Shown here piece by piece: positions 26,305 to 37,786 of a DNA stretch of 64,000 nucleotides; within the stretch, counting starts at the first letter, position 1; every line of letters begins with the position of its first letter. The notes under the pieces were generated by a model, which saw nothing but the letters and a program-made list of their open reading frames with translations, was not told the origin of the DNA and made no database searches. This stretch comes from Hydrogenophaga sp. (GTDB lineage: Bacteria; Pseudomonadota; Gammaproteobacteria; Burkholderiales; Burkholderiaceae_C), in contig NZ_JAILWB010000022.1 in the NCBI RefSeq assembly GCF_025699295.1, forward strand, positions 18,277 to 82,276, read 5' to 3'. The translations under genes and the position numbers were made by a program.

Positions 26305-28353
26305 TCATTCGAACTCGACGATGGGCTGATCCACCACCAGTGACTCGCCCTTGCCCGCCAGCACCTTGGCCACGACACCATCGGCCGCCGCGAACAGCAC
26401 GTTCTCCATTTTCATGGCCTCGATCACCGCGACGCGTTCACCGGCCTGCACCTTCTGCCCCACCTGCACCGCCACGTCCACCAGCAGGCCGGGCATGGGC
26501 GAGAGCACGTATCGGCTCATGTCCGGAGGTGCCTTGAACGGCATGAGCGCATGCAGCTCGGCCATGCGGGGCGAAACCACCATGGCTTCGATGCGCGTGC
26601 CGTTGTGCTGCACCACCAGCGCCAGTGGATTGCGTGGCGTGCCGCGTTCGAGTTGCGCCGTAAATGGCCTGCCGTTGCACTCGCCGTTGATCACCACGTC
26701 GTTCAGCCGGGAGGGACTCTGGATGCCGTAGCGCCGGTCGCCGACGCTGACCACCGCCGCGCCAATCTGACCCAGGATCTCGTCCACGTGCACGCGCACT
26801 TGCCGGTGTTCACCGGCCTTGTCCAGCACGATCACGGTGTAGTCGTGTCCCACCTTTACACCGTATCCGGGCAATTGACCGCTCAGACCGGCCGCGCGCT
26901 CACGGCTCTTGCGCCGCACGAAGGCCGCCAGCGCCACCAGGAAGTCGGGGTCGTCATGCGGCACGTCCTCGGCACGGAAACCCTGCGCGTAGTGCTCGGC
27001 GATGAAGCCGGTATTGAAGTCGCCCGCAACGAAGCGGGGGTGCGCCAGCAAGGCCGCCTGGAACGGAATGTTGCTCTGCACGCCACGGATCACGAAACCG
27101 TTGAGGGCTTCGCGCATCTTCGCAATCGCCTCGTTGCGGTCTTTGCCATGCACGATGAGCTTGGCGATCATCGAGTCGTAGTACATCGGGATTTCGCCAC
27201 CGTCCTGCACGCCGGTGTCCACACGAACGCCCAGGCGATCCACTGTGTTGGCCTGCCACATGGACTGCGGCGGCGGCGTGAAGCGCACCAGCCGCCCCGT
27301 GCTGGGCAGGAAGTTGCGGAACGGATCCTCGGCGTTGATGCGGCATTCGATCGCCCAGCCCTCGCGCTTTACCCCGGCCTGTGTCAACGGCAACGGCTCG
27401 CCAGCGGCCACGCGGATCATCAGCTCCACCAGGTCCAGCCCGGTGATGCATTCGGTGACCGGGTGCTCCACCTGCAGGCGGGTGTTCATCTCCAGGAAAT
27501 AGAAGTCCTGGTCCTTGCCGACCACAAACTCCACCGTGCCCGCGCTCTGGTACTTCACGGCCTTGGCAAGGGCCACGGCCTGCTCTCCCATGGCCTTGCG
27601 GGTGGCCTCGCTGATGAAGGGCGACGGTGCCTCTTCGATCACCTTCTGGTGGCGGCGCTGGATCGAGCACTCGCGCTCGTTCAGGTAGATCACGTTGCCG
27701 TGCGAGTCGCCCAGCACCTGGATCTCGATGTGGCGCGGCTCCTGGACAAACTTCTCCATGAAGACGCGGTCGTCGCCGAAGCTGTTGCGTGCTTCGTTGC
27801 GGCAGCTCGTGAAGCCCTCATGGCACTCCCTGTCGCTGAAGGCCACGCGCAAGCCTTTTCCGCCGCCGCCTGCGCTGGCCTTGATCATCACGGGATAGCC
27901 GATTTTTTGCGCGATGGTCACTGCCTCTTCGGGCGACTGGATCGGCTCGTTGTGGCCCGGAATGGTGCTGACCCGGGCCTCGTTCGCCAGCTTCTTGGAC
28001 GCGATCTTGTCGCCCATGGCCGCAATCGAATAATGCTTGGGACCGATGAAGACCAGGCCAGCCTCCTCCACCTTGCGCGCAAAGTCTTCATTCTCGGAGA
28101 GGAAGCCGTAGCCCGGATGGATGGCCTCGGCGCCCTTCTCTCTGGCGGCCGCAATGATGGCGTCGCCCAGCAGGTAGCTCTCGCGCGAGGGTGGCGGACC
28201 CAGGCGCACGGCCTCGTCGGCCATCTGCACGTGGCGCGCTTCCTTGTCGGCGTCGGAGTACACCGCCACGGTGGCGATGCCCAGCTTCTTCGCGGTGGCG
28301 ATGACGCGGCAGGCGATCTCGCCGCGGTTGGCAATCAGGATCTTCTTGAACAT
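26305..28353 (-). CDS. pccA: Propionyl-CoA carboxylase alpha subunit (biotin carboxylase + BCCP)
   Basis: The start at 28353 (MFKKILIANRGEIACRV) has AAAGGA seven bases upstream and gives 682 residues. The biotin carboxylase half shows the ATP-grasp loop MIKASAGGGGKGLRVA near 160 and EMNTRLQVEHPVTE near 290. The C-terminal biotin carrier has EAMKMEN with the biotinyl Lys near 647. A middle linker (about 450-600) is the BT-type interaction region of propionyl-CoA carboxylases. It works with PccB to make (S)-methylmalonyl-CoA from propionyl-CoA. It lies downstream of pccB on the same strand, separated by an interspersed repeat. Confidence 0.95.
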   Translation of the reverse strand: MFKKILIANRGEIACRVIATAKKLGIATVAVYSDADKEARHVQMADEAVRLGPPPSRESYLLGDAIIAAAREKGAEAIHPGYGFLSENEDFARKVEEAGLVFIGPKHYSIAAMGDKIASKKLANEARVSTIPGHNEPIQSPEEAVTIAQKIGYPVMIKASAGGGGKGLRVAFSDRECHEGFTSCRNEARNSFGDDRVFMEKFVQEPRHIEIQVLGDSHGNVIYLNERECSIQRRHQKVIEEAPSPFISEATRKAMGEQAVALAKAVKYQSAGTVEFVVGKDQDFYFLEMNTRLQVEHPVTECITGLDLVELMIRVAAGEPLPLTQAGVKREGWAIECRINAEDPFRNFLPSTGRLVRFTPPPQSMWQANTVDRLGVRVDTGVQDGGEIPMYYDSMIAKLIVHGKDRNEAIAKMREALNGFVIRGVQSNIPFQAALLAHPRFVAGDFNTGFIAEHYAQGFRAEDVPHDDPDFLVALAAFVRRKSRERAAGLSGQLPGYGVKVGHDYTVIVLDKAGEHRQVRVHVDEILGQIGAAVVSVGDRRYGIQSPSRLNDVVINGECNGRPFTAQLERGTPRNPLALVVQHNGTRIEAMVVSPRMAELHALMPFKAPPDMSRYVLSPMPGLLVDVAVQVGQKVQAGERVAVIEAMKMENVLFAAADGVVAKVLAGKGESLVVDQPIVEFE

Positions 28354-28403
28354 TTCAACGTCCTTTGCATTCAATGCCGGAACACGTCCGGCGCGACATT
28401 CCA

Positions 28404-28484
28404 GAAGTGCCGCGGAACCGGCTTTGCCGGGCCGCTGGCACTGCCCCCTTGAGGGGGTGACGCGCGAAGCGCGGCGCGGGGGTG
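28404..28484. repeat. Interspersed ~80-bp repeat, copy 1 (pccB-pccA spacer)
   Basis: The element contains GGCTTTGCCGGGCC, then CCCCCTTGAGGGGGTGACGC, then GCGGCGCGGGGG. The second copy at 54218-54297 matches it on the opposite strand along its whole length, with few differences. The central CCCCCTTGAGGGGG is a self-complementary hairpin. It fills most of the 138-base gap between pccB and pccA. Confidence 0.8.
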
Positions 28485-28491
28485 GACTCTT

Positions 28492-30024
<1,533 letters not shown>

Positions 30025-30052
30025 GGTCGTGTGCTCCAGAAGGGATGCGGTT

Positions 30053-31411
30053 TCAGTCAAAAAGGTCGAGCAGGCGGCGTGCCGCGGTGGAAGCAGGCAA
30101 CTGCCCCGCGAGCACCTGCTGCGTGACGCCGTCGAGTTGGCCGCGCACCTGGGAATGCGCGCGGAATCGTTGCTTCAGGCCGGCGTCGATGCGCTCCCAC
30201 ATCCAGGCGCGGGCCTGCTGCTGGCGCTGTGCGGCAAGCCTGCCGTTGCCGGTCTGCAGCCTCCGGAACCGGGAGACTTCGGCCCAGAAGGCGTCCACCC
30301 CGCGCCCGAGCAGCGCACTGAGCTGGATCACCTGCGGGTGCCAGATGGTTTCGTTGTGGTGGGCGTGTTCGGGGTGGCCCTGCAGGCCCAGCAAGCGCAA
30401 TGACGAGGTGATCTGCGCGCGTGCGCGGGTGGCAGCGTCCGGGTCCAGGTCGGCCTTGTTGATGACAACCAGATCGGCCAGCTCCATCACGCCCTTCTTG
30501 ATCGCCTGCAGGTCGTCACCCGCGTTGGGCAGCTGCATCAGCACGAACATGTCGGTCATGCCGCTGACGGCCGTTTCGCTCTGGCCCACGCCCACGGTTT
30601 CGACGATCACGATGTCGTACCCCGCCGCCTCGCACACCAGCATGGCCTCGCGCGTCTTCTCGGCCACACCGCCCAGCGTGCCGCTGCTCGGGCTGGGGCG
30701 GATGTAGGCCTGCTCGTGCACCGAGAGCTTTTCCATCCGTGTCTTGTCACCCAGGATGGAGCCACCCGACACCGTGCTGGATGGATCGACCGTAAGCACC
30801 GCCACGCGATGGCCCTGCTCGATGAGGTACAGACCCAGCGCCTCGATGAAGGTGCTCTTGCCCACGCCAGGCACGCCGCTGATGCCCAGGCGGAACGCCT
30901 TGCCGGTGTGCGGCAGCAAGGCGGTAAGCAACTCGTCGCCCTGCGCGCGGTGGTCTGCGCGGGTGGATTCGAACAGCGTGATGGCCTTGGCCATGGCGCG
31001 GCGCTGGGGCATCGCCTGGCCATGCACGATGTCGTGAACAAGTCCTTCGATAGGAACAGGACGAGCGGTTCGGGCTGACTCGGGCGCAACAACTTCCCGT
31101 TCGGGCTGAGCTGGTCGAAGCCCCTCCAGGCCCTGCTTCGAACGGGCCAACGCCTGAACCCGTTCCCAGTCCCCGGCAATCAACGCTTCCTTTTGCGCCC
31201 TCGACCAGCCTTTGATCCGCTGCTCGAAAGCCAATGCCTCTTCCCGCGTCTCGAACTCACCTTGCCACACCAACTCGACCGGCTTGCGCGTGGCGGTGTA
31301 TCCGGAGTCGCCGATCTGGTGCTGCAACAGACGTGCCTCCAACTCGTCGGTGTGCCCGGCGTAGTAGGTGCCATCTCGGCACCGCAGAAGGTAGACGTGG
31401 AAGGGTTTCAC
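30053..31411 (-). CDS. meaB: GIY-YIG domain fused to MeaB/ArgK GTPase
   Basis: One uninterrupted frame of 452 residues from a GTG start with no clear ribosome site. Residues 1-80 are a GIY-YIG nuclease-like module of the small YhbQ type ([18 protein letters not shown]). Residues about 120-452 are the MeaB G3E GTPase, with [13 protein letters not shown] at 177-189, [28 protein letters not shown] and VINKADLD. MeaB protects and reloads the B12-dependent methylmalonyl-CoA mutase encoded next upstream. The joining segment (about 90-120) is encoded by a REP-like repeat, suggesting that two genes were joined there. MeaB could also be translated alone from an internal start, but none has a good ribosome site. 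Confidence 0.85.
   Translation of the reverse strand: MKPFHVYLLRCRDGTYYAGHTDELEARLLQHQIGDSGYTATRKPVELVWQGEFETREEALAFEQRIKGWSRAQKEALIAGDWERVQALARSKQGLEGLRPAQPEREVVAPESARTARPVPIEGLVHDIVHGQAMPQRRAMAKAITLFESTRADHRAQGDELLTALLPHTGKAFRLGISGVPGVGKSTFIEALGLYLIEQGHRVAVLTVDPSSTVSGGSILGDKTRMEKLSVHEQAYIRPSPSSGTLGGVAEKTREAMLVCEAAGYDIVIVETVGVGQSETAVSGMTDMFVLMQLPNAGDDLQAIKKGVMELADLVVINKADLDPDAATRARAQITSSLRLLGLQGHPEHAHHNETIWHPQVIQLSALLGRGVDAFWAEVSRFRRLQTGNGRLAAQRQQQARAWMWERIDAGLKQRFRAHSQVRGQLDGVTQQVLAGQLPASTAARRLLDLFD
31044..31122. repeat. REP-like repeat inside the GIY-YIG/MeaB linker
   Basis: It carries a near-complete arm CGTTCGGGCTGAGCTGGTCG (31098-31117, continuing AAGCC) and a partial second arm CGGTTCGGGCTGACT (31066-31080), with a degraded inverted copy before that. 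It belongs to the family with core TTCGGGCTGAGCCTGTCGAA seen at 31430, 37700 and 55814. It encodes the linker of the fusion protein. Confidence 0.7.
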
Positions 31412-31429
31412 GCGAACGGTGCGGGTGAG

Positions 31430-31456
31430 GGCTTCGACAGGCTCAGCCCGAACAGG
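31430..31456. repeat. REP-like repeat, single arm, between scpA and the GIY-YIG/MeaB gene
   Basis: One arm reads GGCTTCGACAGGCTCAGCCC followed by GAACAGG, the reverse complement of the family core. It begins 18 bases upstream of the GTG start of the fusion gene. Short direct copies of CGAACGGTGC flank the area (31413 and 31471). Confidence 0.75.
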
Positions 31457-31534
31457 GGAAGGGTTCGACCCGAACGGTGCATACCTCGGGCGAGGCGTGA
31501 ATGTGTCGGCGCGGCATGCATTCGAATCGCCGTG

Positions 31535-33697
31535 TCAGGCCGCGCCCAACGCCTTGCGAATCTGCTCCAGCACGTCCTTGGCGCTCGCCGGAATCGGCGT
31601 GCCCGGGCCGTAGATGCCCTTCACGCCGGCTTCGTACAGCATCTCGTAATCCTGGCGCGGGATCACACCGCCGACGAAGACGATGATGTCGTCCGCGCCC
31701 TGCCTCTTCAGCTCGGCAATGATGGCCGGAACCAGAGTCTTGTGGCCAGCGGCCAGTGTGGAGACGCCCACCGCGTGCACGTCGTTCTCGATCGCCTGGC
31801 GCGCGCACTCCTCGGGCGTCTGGAACAGCGGGCCCATGTCGACGTCGAAACCCAGGTCGGCAAAGGCTGTTGCCACCACCTTGGCGCCGCGGTCGTGGCC
31901 GTCCTGGCCGAGCTTGCTGATCATCACCCGCGGGCGGCGACCCTGCTGTTCGGCAAAGGCGTTGATTTCGGTCTTTAGGGCTTCCCAGCCCTCGGCGGAA
32001 TCGTAGGCAGCTGCGTACACACCGGTCACCTTTTGCGTATCGGCGCGGTGGCGCCCGTAAACCTTTTCCAGCGCGTCGCTCACCTCGCCCACGGTGGCGC
32101 GCAGGCGCATGGCCTGGATCGACAGATCGAGCAGGTTGCCTTCGCCGCTGTCGGCGGCATCGGTGAGAGCCTGCAGCGCAGCGGCCACCTTCGCCGCATC
32201 GCGCGTGGCCCGGATCTGCTTCAGGCGCGCGATCTGCCCCTCGCGCACGGCCACGTTGTCGATGTCGCGCGCCTCGATCGGGTCTTCGCTCGCGAGCTTG
32301 TACTTGTTGACGCCGACGATCACGTCCTTGCCCGAATCGATGCGCGCCTGTTTCTCGGCCGCGGCCGCCTCGATCTTGAGCTTGGCCCAGCCGCTGTCCA
32401 CCGCCTTGGTCATGCCGCCCATGGCCTCGACCTCTTCGATGATGGCCCAGGCCTTGTCGGCCATTTCCTGCGTGAGACTCTCCATCATGTAGCTGCCGGC
32501 CCAGGGGTCGACCACATTCGTGATATGGGTCTCTTCCTGGATGATGAGCTGCGTGTTGCGCGCAATGCGCGCGCTGAACTCGGTGGGCAGCGCGATGGCT
32601 TCGTCGAACGAGTTGGTGTGCAGCGACTGCGTGCCGCCGAACACCGCCGCCATGGCCTCGATGGCCGTGCGCACCACATTGTTGTAGGGGTCCTGCTCGG
32701 TAAGGCTCCAGCCCGAGGTCTGGCAGTGGGTGCGCAGCATCAGGCTCTTGGGGTTCTTTGCGTTGAAGCCCTTCATGATGCGACACCACAAGACGCGAGC
32801 GGCCCGCATCTTGGCGATCTCCAGGTAGAAGTTCATGCCGATCGCCCAGAAGAACGAGAGGCGCCCGGCGAAACCGTCCACGTCCATGCCCTTGGCGATC
32901 GCCGTCTTCACGTACTCCTTGCCATCGGCCAGCGTGAAGGCCAGTTCCAGCGCCTGGTTGGCGCCGGCTTCCTGCATGTGGTAGCCACTGATGCTGATCG
33001 AGTTGAACTTCGGCATGTGCTTCGCCGTGTACTCGATGATGTCGCCGATGATCTTCATCGACGGCTCGGGCGGGAAGATGTAGGTGTTGCGGACCATGAA
33101 CTCCTTGAGGATGTCGTTCTGGATCGTTCCGCTGAGCTGGTCCTGCCCCACGCCCTGCTCCTCGGCCGCCACCACGTAGCCCGCGAGCACCGGCAGCACC
33201 GCGCCGTTCATGGTCATGGACACGCTGACCTTGTCCAGCGGGATCTGGTCGAACAGGATCTTCATGTCCTCCACGCTGTCGATGGCCACGCCGGCCTTGC
33301 CCACGTCGCCGGTTACGCGCGGGTGGTCACTGTCATAGCCGCGGTGGGTGGCCAGGTCGAAGGCCACGCTGACACCCTGCCCGCCGGCGGCCAGCGCCTT
33401 GCGATAGAAGGCATTGCTTTCCTCGGCGGTGGAGAAGCCCGCGTACTGGCGGATCGTCCACGGGCGCACCGCGTACATGGTGGCCTGCGGGCCCCGGATG
33501 AAGGGCTCGAACCCGGGCAAGGTGTTCGCGTGCGGCAGCCCGGCCGTGTCTTCGGCGGTGTAGAGCGGCTTGACGCGGATGCCGTCGGGCGTGACCCAGT
33601 CCAGCGCGCCCACATCCCCACCGGGCGCGGAATTGCGGGCGGCACGGACCCAGTCTTCCAGGGTGGCGGGGACGAATTCGGGCTGTTTCTGGCTCAT
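31535..33697 (-). CDS. scpA: Methylmalonyl-CoA mutase, single-chain form
   Basis: The start at 33697 ([16 protein letters not shown]) matches the family; an ATG at 33736 would add 13 residues. The 720 residues hold both the substrate-binding TIM barrel ([18 protein letters not shown] near 90, [20 protein letters not shown] near 290, [19 protein letters not shown] near 340) and a C-terminal B12 domain with the D-x-H-x-x-G signature in [12 protein letters not shown] near 600. It interconverts (R)-methylmalonyl-CoA and succinyl-CoA. It heads the minus-strand operon with meaB, pccB and pccA and is divergent from a GntR regulator. Confidence 0.96.
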   Translation of the reverse strand: MSQKQPEFVPATLEDWVRAARNSAPGGDVGALDWVTPDGIRVKPLYTAEDTAGLPHANTLPGFEPFIRGPQATMYAVRPWTIRQYAGFSTAEESNAFYRKALAAGGQGVSVAFDLATHRGYDSDHPRVTGDVGKAGVAIDSVEDMKILFDQIPLDKVSVSMTMNGAVLPVLAGYVVAAEEQGVGQDQLSGTIQNDILKEFMVRNTYIFPPEPSMKIIGDIIEYTAKHMPKFNSISISGYHMQEAGANQALELAFTLADGKEYVKTAIAKGMDVDGFAGRLSFFWAIGMNFYLEIAKMRAARVLWCRIMKGFNAKNPKSLMLRTHCQTSGWSLTEQDPYNNVVRTAIEAMAAVFGGTQSLHTNSFDEAIALPTEFSARIARNTQLIIQEETHITNVVDPWAGSYMMESLTQEMADKAWAIIEEVEAMGGMTKAVDSGWAKLKIEAAAAEKQARIDSGKDVIVGVNKYKLASEDPIEARDIDNVAVREGQIARLKQIRATRDAAKVAAALQALTDAADSGEGNLLDLSIQAMRLRATVGEVSDALEKVYGRHRADTQKVTGVYAAAYDSAEGWEALKTEINAFAEQQGRRPRVMISKLGQDGHDRGAKVVATAFADLGFDVDMGPLFQTPEECARQAIENDVHAVGVSTLAAGHKTLVPAIIAELKRQGADDIIVFVGGVIPRQDYEMLYEAGVKGIYGPGTPIPASAKDVLEQIRKALGAA

Positions 33698-33734
33698 GGC
33701 AATGGATCGGTTGGCGGGTTCTGAAACCTCTGGC

Positions 33735-33786
33735 ATTTTACATCATTCATAATTATTGATGCAAAATATTCCGACTGCGATACAAT
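33735..33786. promoter_or_regulatory. Divergent scpA/gntR promoter region with operator-like palindrome
   Basis: For scpA (minus strand) TTGCAT (33759-33764) and TAAAAT (33735-33740) are 18 bases apart. Between them lie CATCA...TGATG (33741-33761) and the perfect ATAATTAT (33749-33756). For gntR (plus strand) TTGATG (33756-33761) and TACAAT (33781-33786) form a weaker pair with 19-base spacing. The AT-rich palindrome between the scpA boxes is a likely site for the adjacent GntR protein. Confidence 0.55.
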
Positions 33787-33826
33787 CGGCCGGGTCTGCC
33801 GCCCATTGATTGTCCCCATACCGACC

Positions 33827-34462
33827 ATGTCTGCCCAGTCACTCGCGCCCCGCGCCCTGTATGAAGAGGTGGCCGAACTGCTGCGTCAGCGCATCTTCCG
33901 CCGCGAGCTGGAGCCCGGCAGCTGGATCGACGAACTCAAGATTGCCGAGGAATACGGCATCAGCCGCACACCCCTGCGCGAAGCGCTCAAGGTGCTGGCT
34001 GCCGAGGGCCTGGTGACGATGAAGATGCGGCGCGGCGCCTACGTCACCGAGGTGTCCGAGAAGGACCTGGCCGACGTCTACCACCTGCTCGCCCTGCTGG
34101 AGGCCGACGCCGCCGGTGTGGTGGCCGAGCGCGCCACGGCCGATGAGATCGGCACGCTGCAGGCCCTGCACGATGAACTGGAAGCCGCCGTCGATGACCG
34201 CGACCGGTTTTTCTCGCTGAATGAACAGTTCCACATGCGCGTGCTCGAACTCGCGCGCAACCGCTGGCGCGAGCAGATGGTGGCCGACCTGCGCAAGGTC
34301 ATGAAGCTCAACCGCCACAACTCGCTACTCAAGAGCGGGCGCATCCAGGAATCACTGGCCGAGCACCGCGCCATCGTCGCTGCGCTGGCCCAGCGCAACC
34401 CTGCGCTCACCGTGCAGCGCATGCGCGAACATTTCCAGAACGGCCTGGAAGCGGCGGCTTGA
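33827..34462 (+). CDS. GntR-family regulator (FCD type), likely regulator of the methylmalonyl-CoA operon
   Basis: The start at 33827 (MSAQSLAPRALYEEVAELLR) is taken; only a TTG lies upstream in frame. Length is 211 residues. The winged helix occupies residues 1-75 with IAEEYGISRTPLREALKVLA as recognition region. An all-helical FCD effector domain follows with ALLEADAAGVVAERA, NEQFHMRVLELARN and EHRAIVAALAQRN, the last His-containing segments forming the usual metal site. It is divergent from scpA with 129 bases between, which supports control of scpA-meaB-pccB-pccA and of itself. The effector is unknown; a propionate-derived acid or acyl-CoA is an inference. Confidence 0.88.
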   Translation: MSAQSLAPRALYEEVAELLRQRIFRRELEPGSWIDELKIAEEYGISRTPLREALKVLAAEGLVTMKMRRGAYVTEVSEKDLADVYHLLALLEADAAGVVAERATADEIGTLQALHDELEAAVDDRDRFFSLNEQFHMRVLELARNRWREQMVADLRKVMKLNRHNSLLKSGRIQESLAEHRAIVAALAQRNPALTVQRMREHFQNGLEAAA

Positions 34463-34468
34463 GGTAGG

Positions 34469-34575
34469 GACTCCCCCCTGCGCCGCTTTGCGGCTTCCCC
34501 CTCTCTGGCGCACCTGCGGCGCTGGGAAGGGGGGTCGGCGTCTTGGGCCGGCGGAGCCGGCCCTTGACGCCCCTG
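34469..34575. repeat. Intergenic hairpin-rich repeat of Comamonadaceae type
   Basis: The spacer between gntR and dusA has CCCCCCTGCGCCGCTTTGCG with GGGAAGGGGGG as complementary flank, and a perfect stem GGGCCGGC/GCCGGCCC (34545-34563). It resembles a known style of intergenic repeat in this family, but no second copy lies in the window. No T-run follows, so it is not a standard terminator. Confidence 0.45.
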
Positions 34576-34580
34576 GATTT

Positions 34581-35585
<1,005 letters not shown>

Positions 35586-35608
35586 GCCGCGATTATCCCA
35601 GCGCGCAG

Positions 35609-35632
35609 AAAAAAACCCGCCGCAGCGGGTTT
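35609..35632 (-). terminator. Intrinsic terminator of the phaC-phaA-phaB transcript
   Basis: On the minus strand the stem AAACCCGC/GCGGGTTT with a four-base loop runs into a stretch of T (seven A on the plus strand, 35609-35615). It lies 34 bases past the phaB stop and just before dusA. Confidence 0.88.
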
Positions 35633-35666
35633 CCGGGAGGCGCAGTGCCCGCAGGCACCGAAGCGC

Positions 35667-36404
35667 TCACCCCATGTGCAGGCCGCCGTTGACGGAGAAG
35701 TCCGCGCCGGTGGCGTAGCCGCCCTCTTCGCTGGCGAGCCAGGCGATGATGGACGCGATCTCGCTGGGCTCGCCCAGGCGCTTGACCGGCACCGTGGCCA
35801 CGATCTTCTCGAGCACGTCGGGGCGGATGGCCTTGACCATGTCGGTGCCGATGTAGCCCGGGCTCACGGTGTTGACCGTCACGCCCTTGGTGGCGAGTTC
35901 CTGTGCCAGCGCCATCGAGAAGCCGTGCATGCCGGCCTTGGCGGCCGAGTAGTTGGTCTGGCCCGCCTGGCCCTTCTCACCGTTGACCGACGAGATGTTG
36001 ATGATGCGGCCCCAGCCCTTTTCCACCATGTCGGCCACGACCTGCTTGGTCACGTTGAACATGGAGTTCAGGTTGGTCTCGATGACCGCATCCCAGTCCT
36101 CGCGGGACATCTTCAGGAACATGCGGTCGCGCGTGATGCCCGCGTTGTTCACCAGCACGTCGATGGTGCCGTGCTCGGCCTTGGTCTTGGTGAAGGCCTC
36201 GACGGTGGAATCCCAGTCGCCGACGTTGCCGACTGAGGCGTGGAAGCTGTAACCCTGCGCCTTCTGCTCGTCCAGCCACTTCTTGAAGTCGCGCGTGGGG
36301 CCGCAGCCCGCGATGACCGTGAAACCTTCCTTGTGCAGCCGCTGGCAGATGGCCGTGCCGATGCCACCCATGCCGCCGGTGACGTACGCGACTTTCTTGC
36401 TCAT
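35667..36404 (-). CDS. phaB: Acetoacetyl-CoA reductase
   Basis: The start at 36404 (MSKKVAYVTGGMGGIGTAIC) follows AGGA and gives 245 residues; the longer frame to 36563 is not family-like. A short-chain dehydrogenase with the cofactor loop TGGMGGIG at 9-16, NNAGITRD near 88, catalytic Ser in INISSVNGEKGQAGQTNYSAAKAG and the Y-x3-K there. It reduces acetoacetyl-CoA to (R)-3-hydroxybutyryl-CoA with NADPH for PHB synthesis. It is the last gene of phaC-phaA-phaB. Confidence 0.96.
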   Translation of the reverse strand: MSKKVAYVTGGMGGIGTAICQRLHKEGFTVIAGCGPTRDFKKWLDEQKAQGYSFHASVGNVGDWDSTVEAFTKTKAEHGTIDVLVNNAGITRDRMFLKMSREDWDAVIETNLNSMFNVTKQVVADMVEKGWGRIINISSVNGEKGQAGQTNYSAAKAGMHGFSMALAQELATKGVTVNTVSPGYIGTDMVKAIRPDVLEKIVATVPVKRLGEPSEIASIIAWLASEEGGYATGADFSVNGGLHMG

Positions 36405-36489
36405 TTTCCTGTGCTCCTTGTGCCTCTTGGGCGATGTGGCGACCGGAAGGCCCTCCCCTCCGGCAGTCCGTTTTGATTTAACCGTGATT

Positions 36490-37668
36490 TCAGCGTTCGA
36501 CCGCGAGGGAAACCCCCATGCCACCACCGATACACAGGGCGGCAAGACCCTTCTTCGCACCACTGCGCTGCATCTCGTGCAGCAGCGTCACCAGAATCCG
36601 GCAGCCGGATGCACCGATCGGGTGCCCGATGGCGATCGCGCCCCCGTTGACGTTGACCTTGGTCGGGTCGATGTCCAGCGCCTTGTTGACGGCGCAGGCC
36701 TGAGCGGCGAAGGCTTCGTTGAGTTCGAACAGATCCACGTCGCTGGCCTTCCAGCCCGCGCGCGCCAGTGCCTTCTTCGATGCAGGCACCGGGCCCATGC
36801 CCATGGTGGCCGGGTCCAGGCCGCTGGTGCCAAAGGCGGCAATGCGTGCCAGCGGCGTGAGCCCCAGCGATGCCGCCTTCTTCGCGGTCATCACCACCAC
36901 GCCGGCGGCGCCGTCGTTGATGCCAGAAGCATTGCCGGCCGTGACCGAGCCGGCCTTGTCAAAGGCCGGGCGCAGGCCCGCCAGTGCTTCGGCGCTGGTC
37001 TTCTTGTTGATGAACTCGTCGGCGTCGAACACCACGGGGTCGCCCTTGCGCTGCGGAATGCTCACGCCCACGATCTCGTCCTTGAACTTGCCCGCGTCCT
37101 GCGCGGCGCTGGCCTTCTGCTGGCTGCCCAGGGCGAGCGCATCCTGCGCGTCGCGGCTGATGCCATGTTCCTTGGCCACGTTCTCGGCCGTGATGCCCAT
37201 GTGGTACTGGTTGTAGACGTCCCACAGGCCGTCAACGATCATGGTGTCGGTCATCTTCCAGTCGCCCATGCGCTGGCCGTCGCGGCTGCCGTTGAGCACG
37301 TGCGGCGCGGCGCTCATGTTCTCCTGGCCCCCGGCGATCACGATCTCGCTGTCGCCCCAGGCCACGGCCTGCGCCGCCAGCATCACGGCCTTGAGCCCCG
37401 AGCCGCACACGGCGTTGATGGTGAGCGCGGGCGTTTCCTTGGCCAGACCGGCCTTCATCATGGCCTGGCGCGCCGGATTCTGGCCCACGCCCGCGGCCAG
37501 CACCTGGCCCATGATCACTTCACCAATGGCATCGGCCGGCAGGCCGCTTCGCGCCAGCAGCTCCTTGATGACGATGCTGCCCAGTTCGGTGGCGGGCGTT
37601 TTGGCGAGCGAGCCGCCGAATTTGCCCACGGCGGTGCGGGCGGCTGAAACGATGACGATGTCTTCCAT
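36490..37668 (-). CDS. phaA: Acetyl-CoA acetyltransferase (beta-ketothiolase)
   Basis: A 392-residue thiolase, full length. The nucleophile Cys88 is in NAVCGSGLKAV, and the C-terminal NGGAIAIGHPIGASGCRILV and CIGGGMG carry the His and second Cys. It condenses two acetyl-CoA to acetoacetyl-CoA, or acetyl- plus propionyl-CoA in some members. It lies between phaC and phaB; the phaC-phaA gap of 118 bases contains a REP-like hairpin. Confidence 0.96.
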   Translation of the reverse strand: MEDIVIVSAARTAVGKFGGSLAKTPATELGSIVIKELLARSGLPADAIGEVIMGQVLAAGVGQNPARQAMMKAGLAKETPALTINAVCGSGLKAVMLAAQAVAWGDSEIVIAGGQENMSAAPHVLNGSRDGQRMGDWKMTDTMIVDGLWDVYNQYHMGITAENVAKEHGISRDAQDALALGSQQKASAAQDAGKFKDEIVGVSIPQRKGDPVVFDADEFINKKTSAEALAGLRPAFDKAGSVTAGNASGINDGAAGVVVMTAKKAASLGLTPLARIAAFGTSGLDPATMGMGPVPASKKALARAGWKASDVDLFELNEAFAAQACAVNKALDIDPTKVNVNGGAIAIGHPIGASGCRILVTLLHEMQRSGAKKGLAALCIGGGMGVSLAVER

Positions 37669-37699
37669 GGGGTTCTCCTTGATGATGAGCCGTTTCTCC

Positions 37700-37769
37700 C
37701 GTTCGCCCTGAGCCTGTCGAAGGGCATCCAGCGGTGCTGGTGAGGCTTCGACAGGCTCAGCCCGAACGG
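37700..37769. repeat. REP-like inverted pair between phaC and phaA
   Basis: Arm 1 (37700-37722, GTTCGCCCTGAGCCTGTCGA and flanks) and arm 2 (37745-37769, GCTTCGACAGGCTCAGCCCG and flanks) are near-perfect reverse complements separated by about 22 bases, so a long hairpin can form. It is the same family as the copies at 31044, 31430 and 55814. Its position inside the operon could modulate mRNA stability or read-through to phaA-phaB. Confidence 0.85.
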
Positions 37770-37786
37770 AAATCCTTGAGTGATGC

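Noticed and set aside
30025..30060. Upstream TTG start extending pccB by 12 codons into the meaB gene
   Set aside because: The ATG at 30024 begins the family N-terminus and has a ribosome site; TTG with no supporting signal is less likely.
32033..33724. A 563-codon plus-strand frame opposite scpA, and similar long frames opposite pccA, pccB and phaC
   Set aside because: Compositionally antisense shadows of strongly conserved enzymes on the minus strand; no motifs and no ribosome sites.
34545..34563. GGGCCGGC/GCCGGCCC as an intrinsic terminator for gntR
   Set aside because: Perfect stem but no T-run on either strand; better explained as part of an intergenic repeat.
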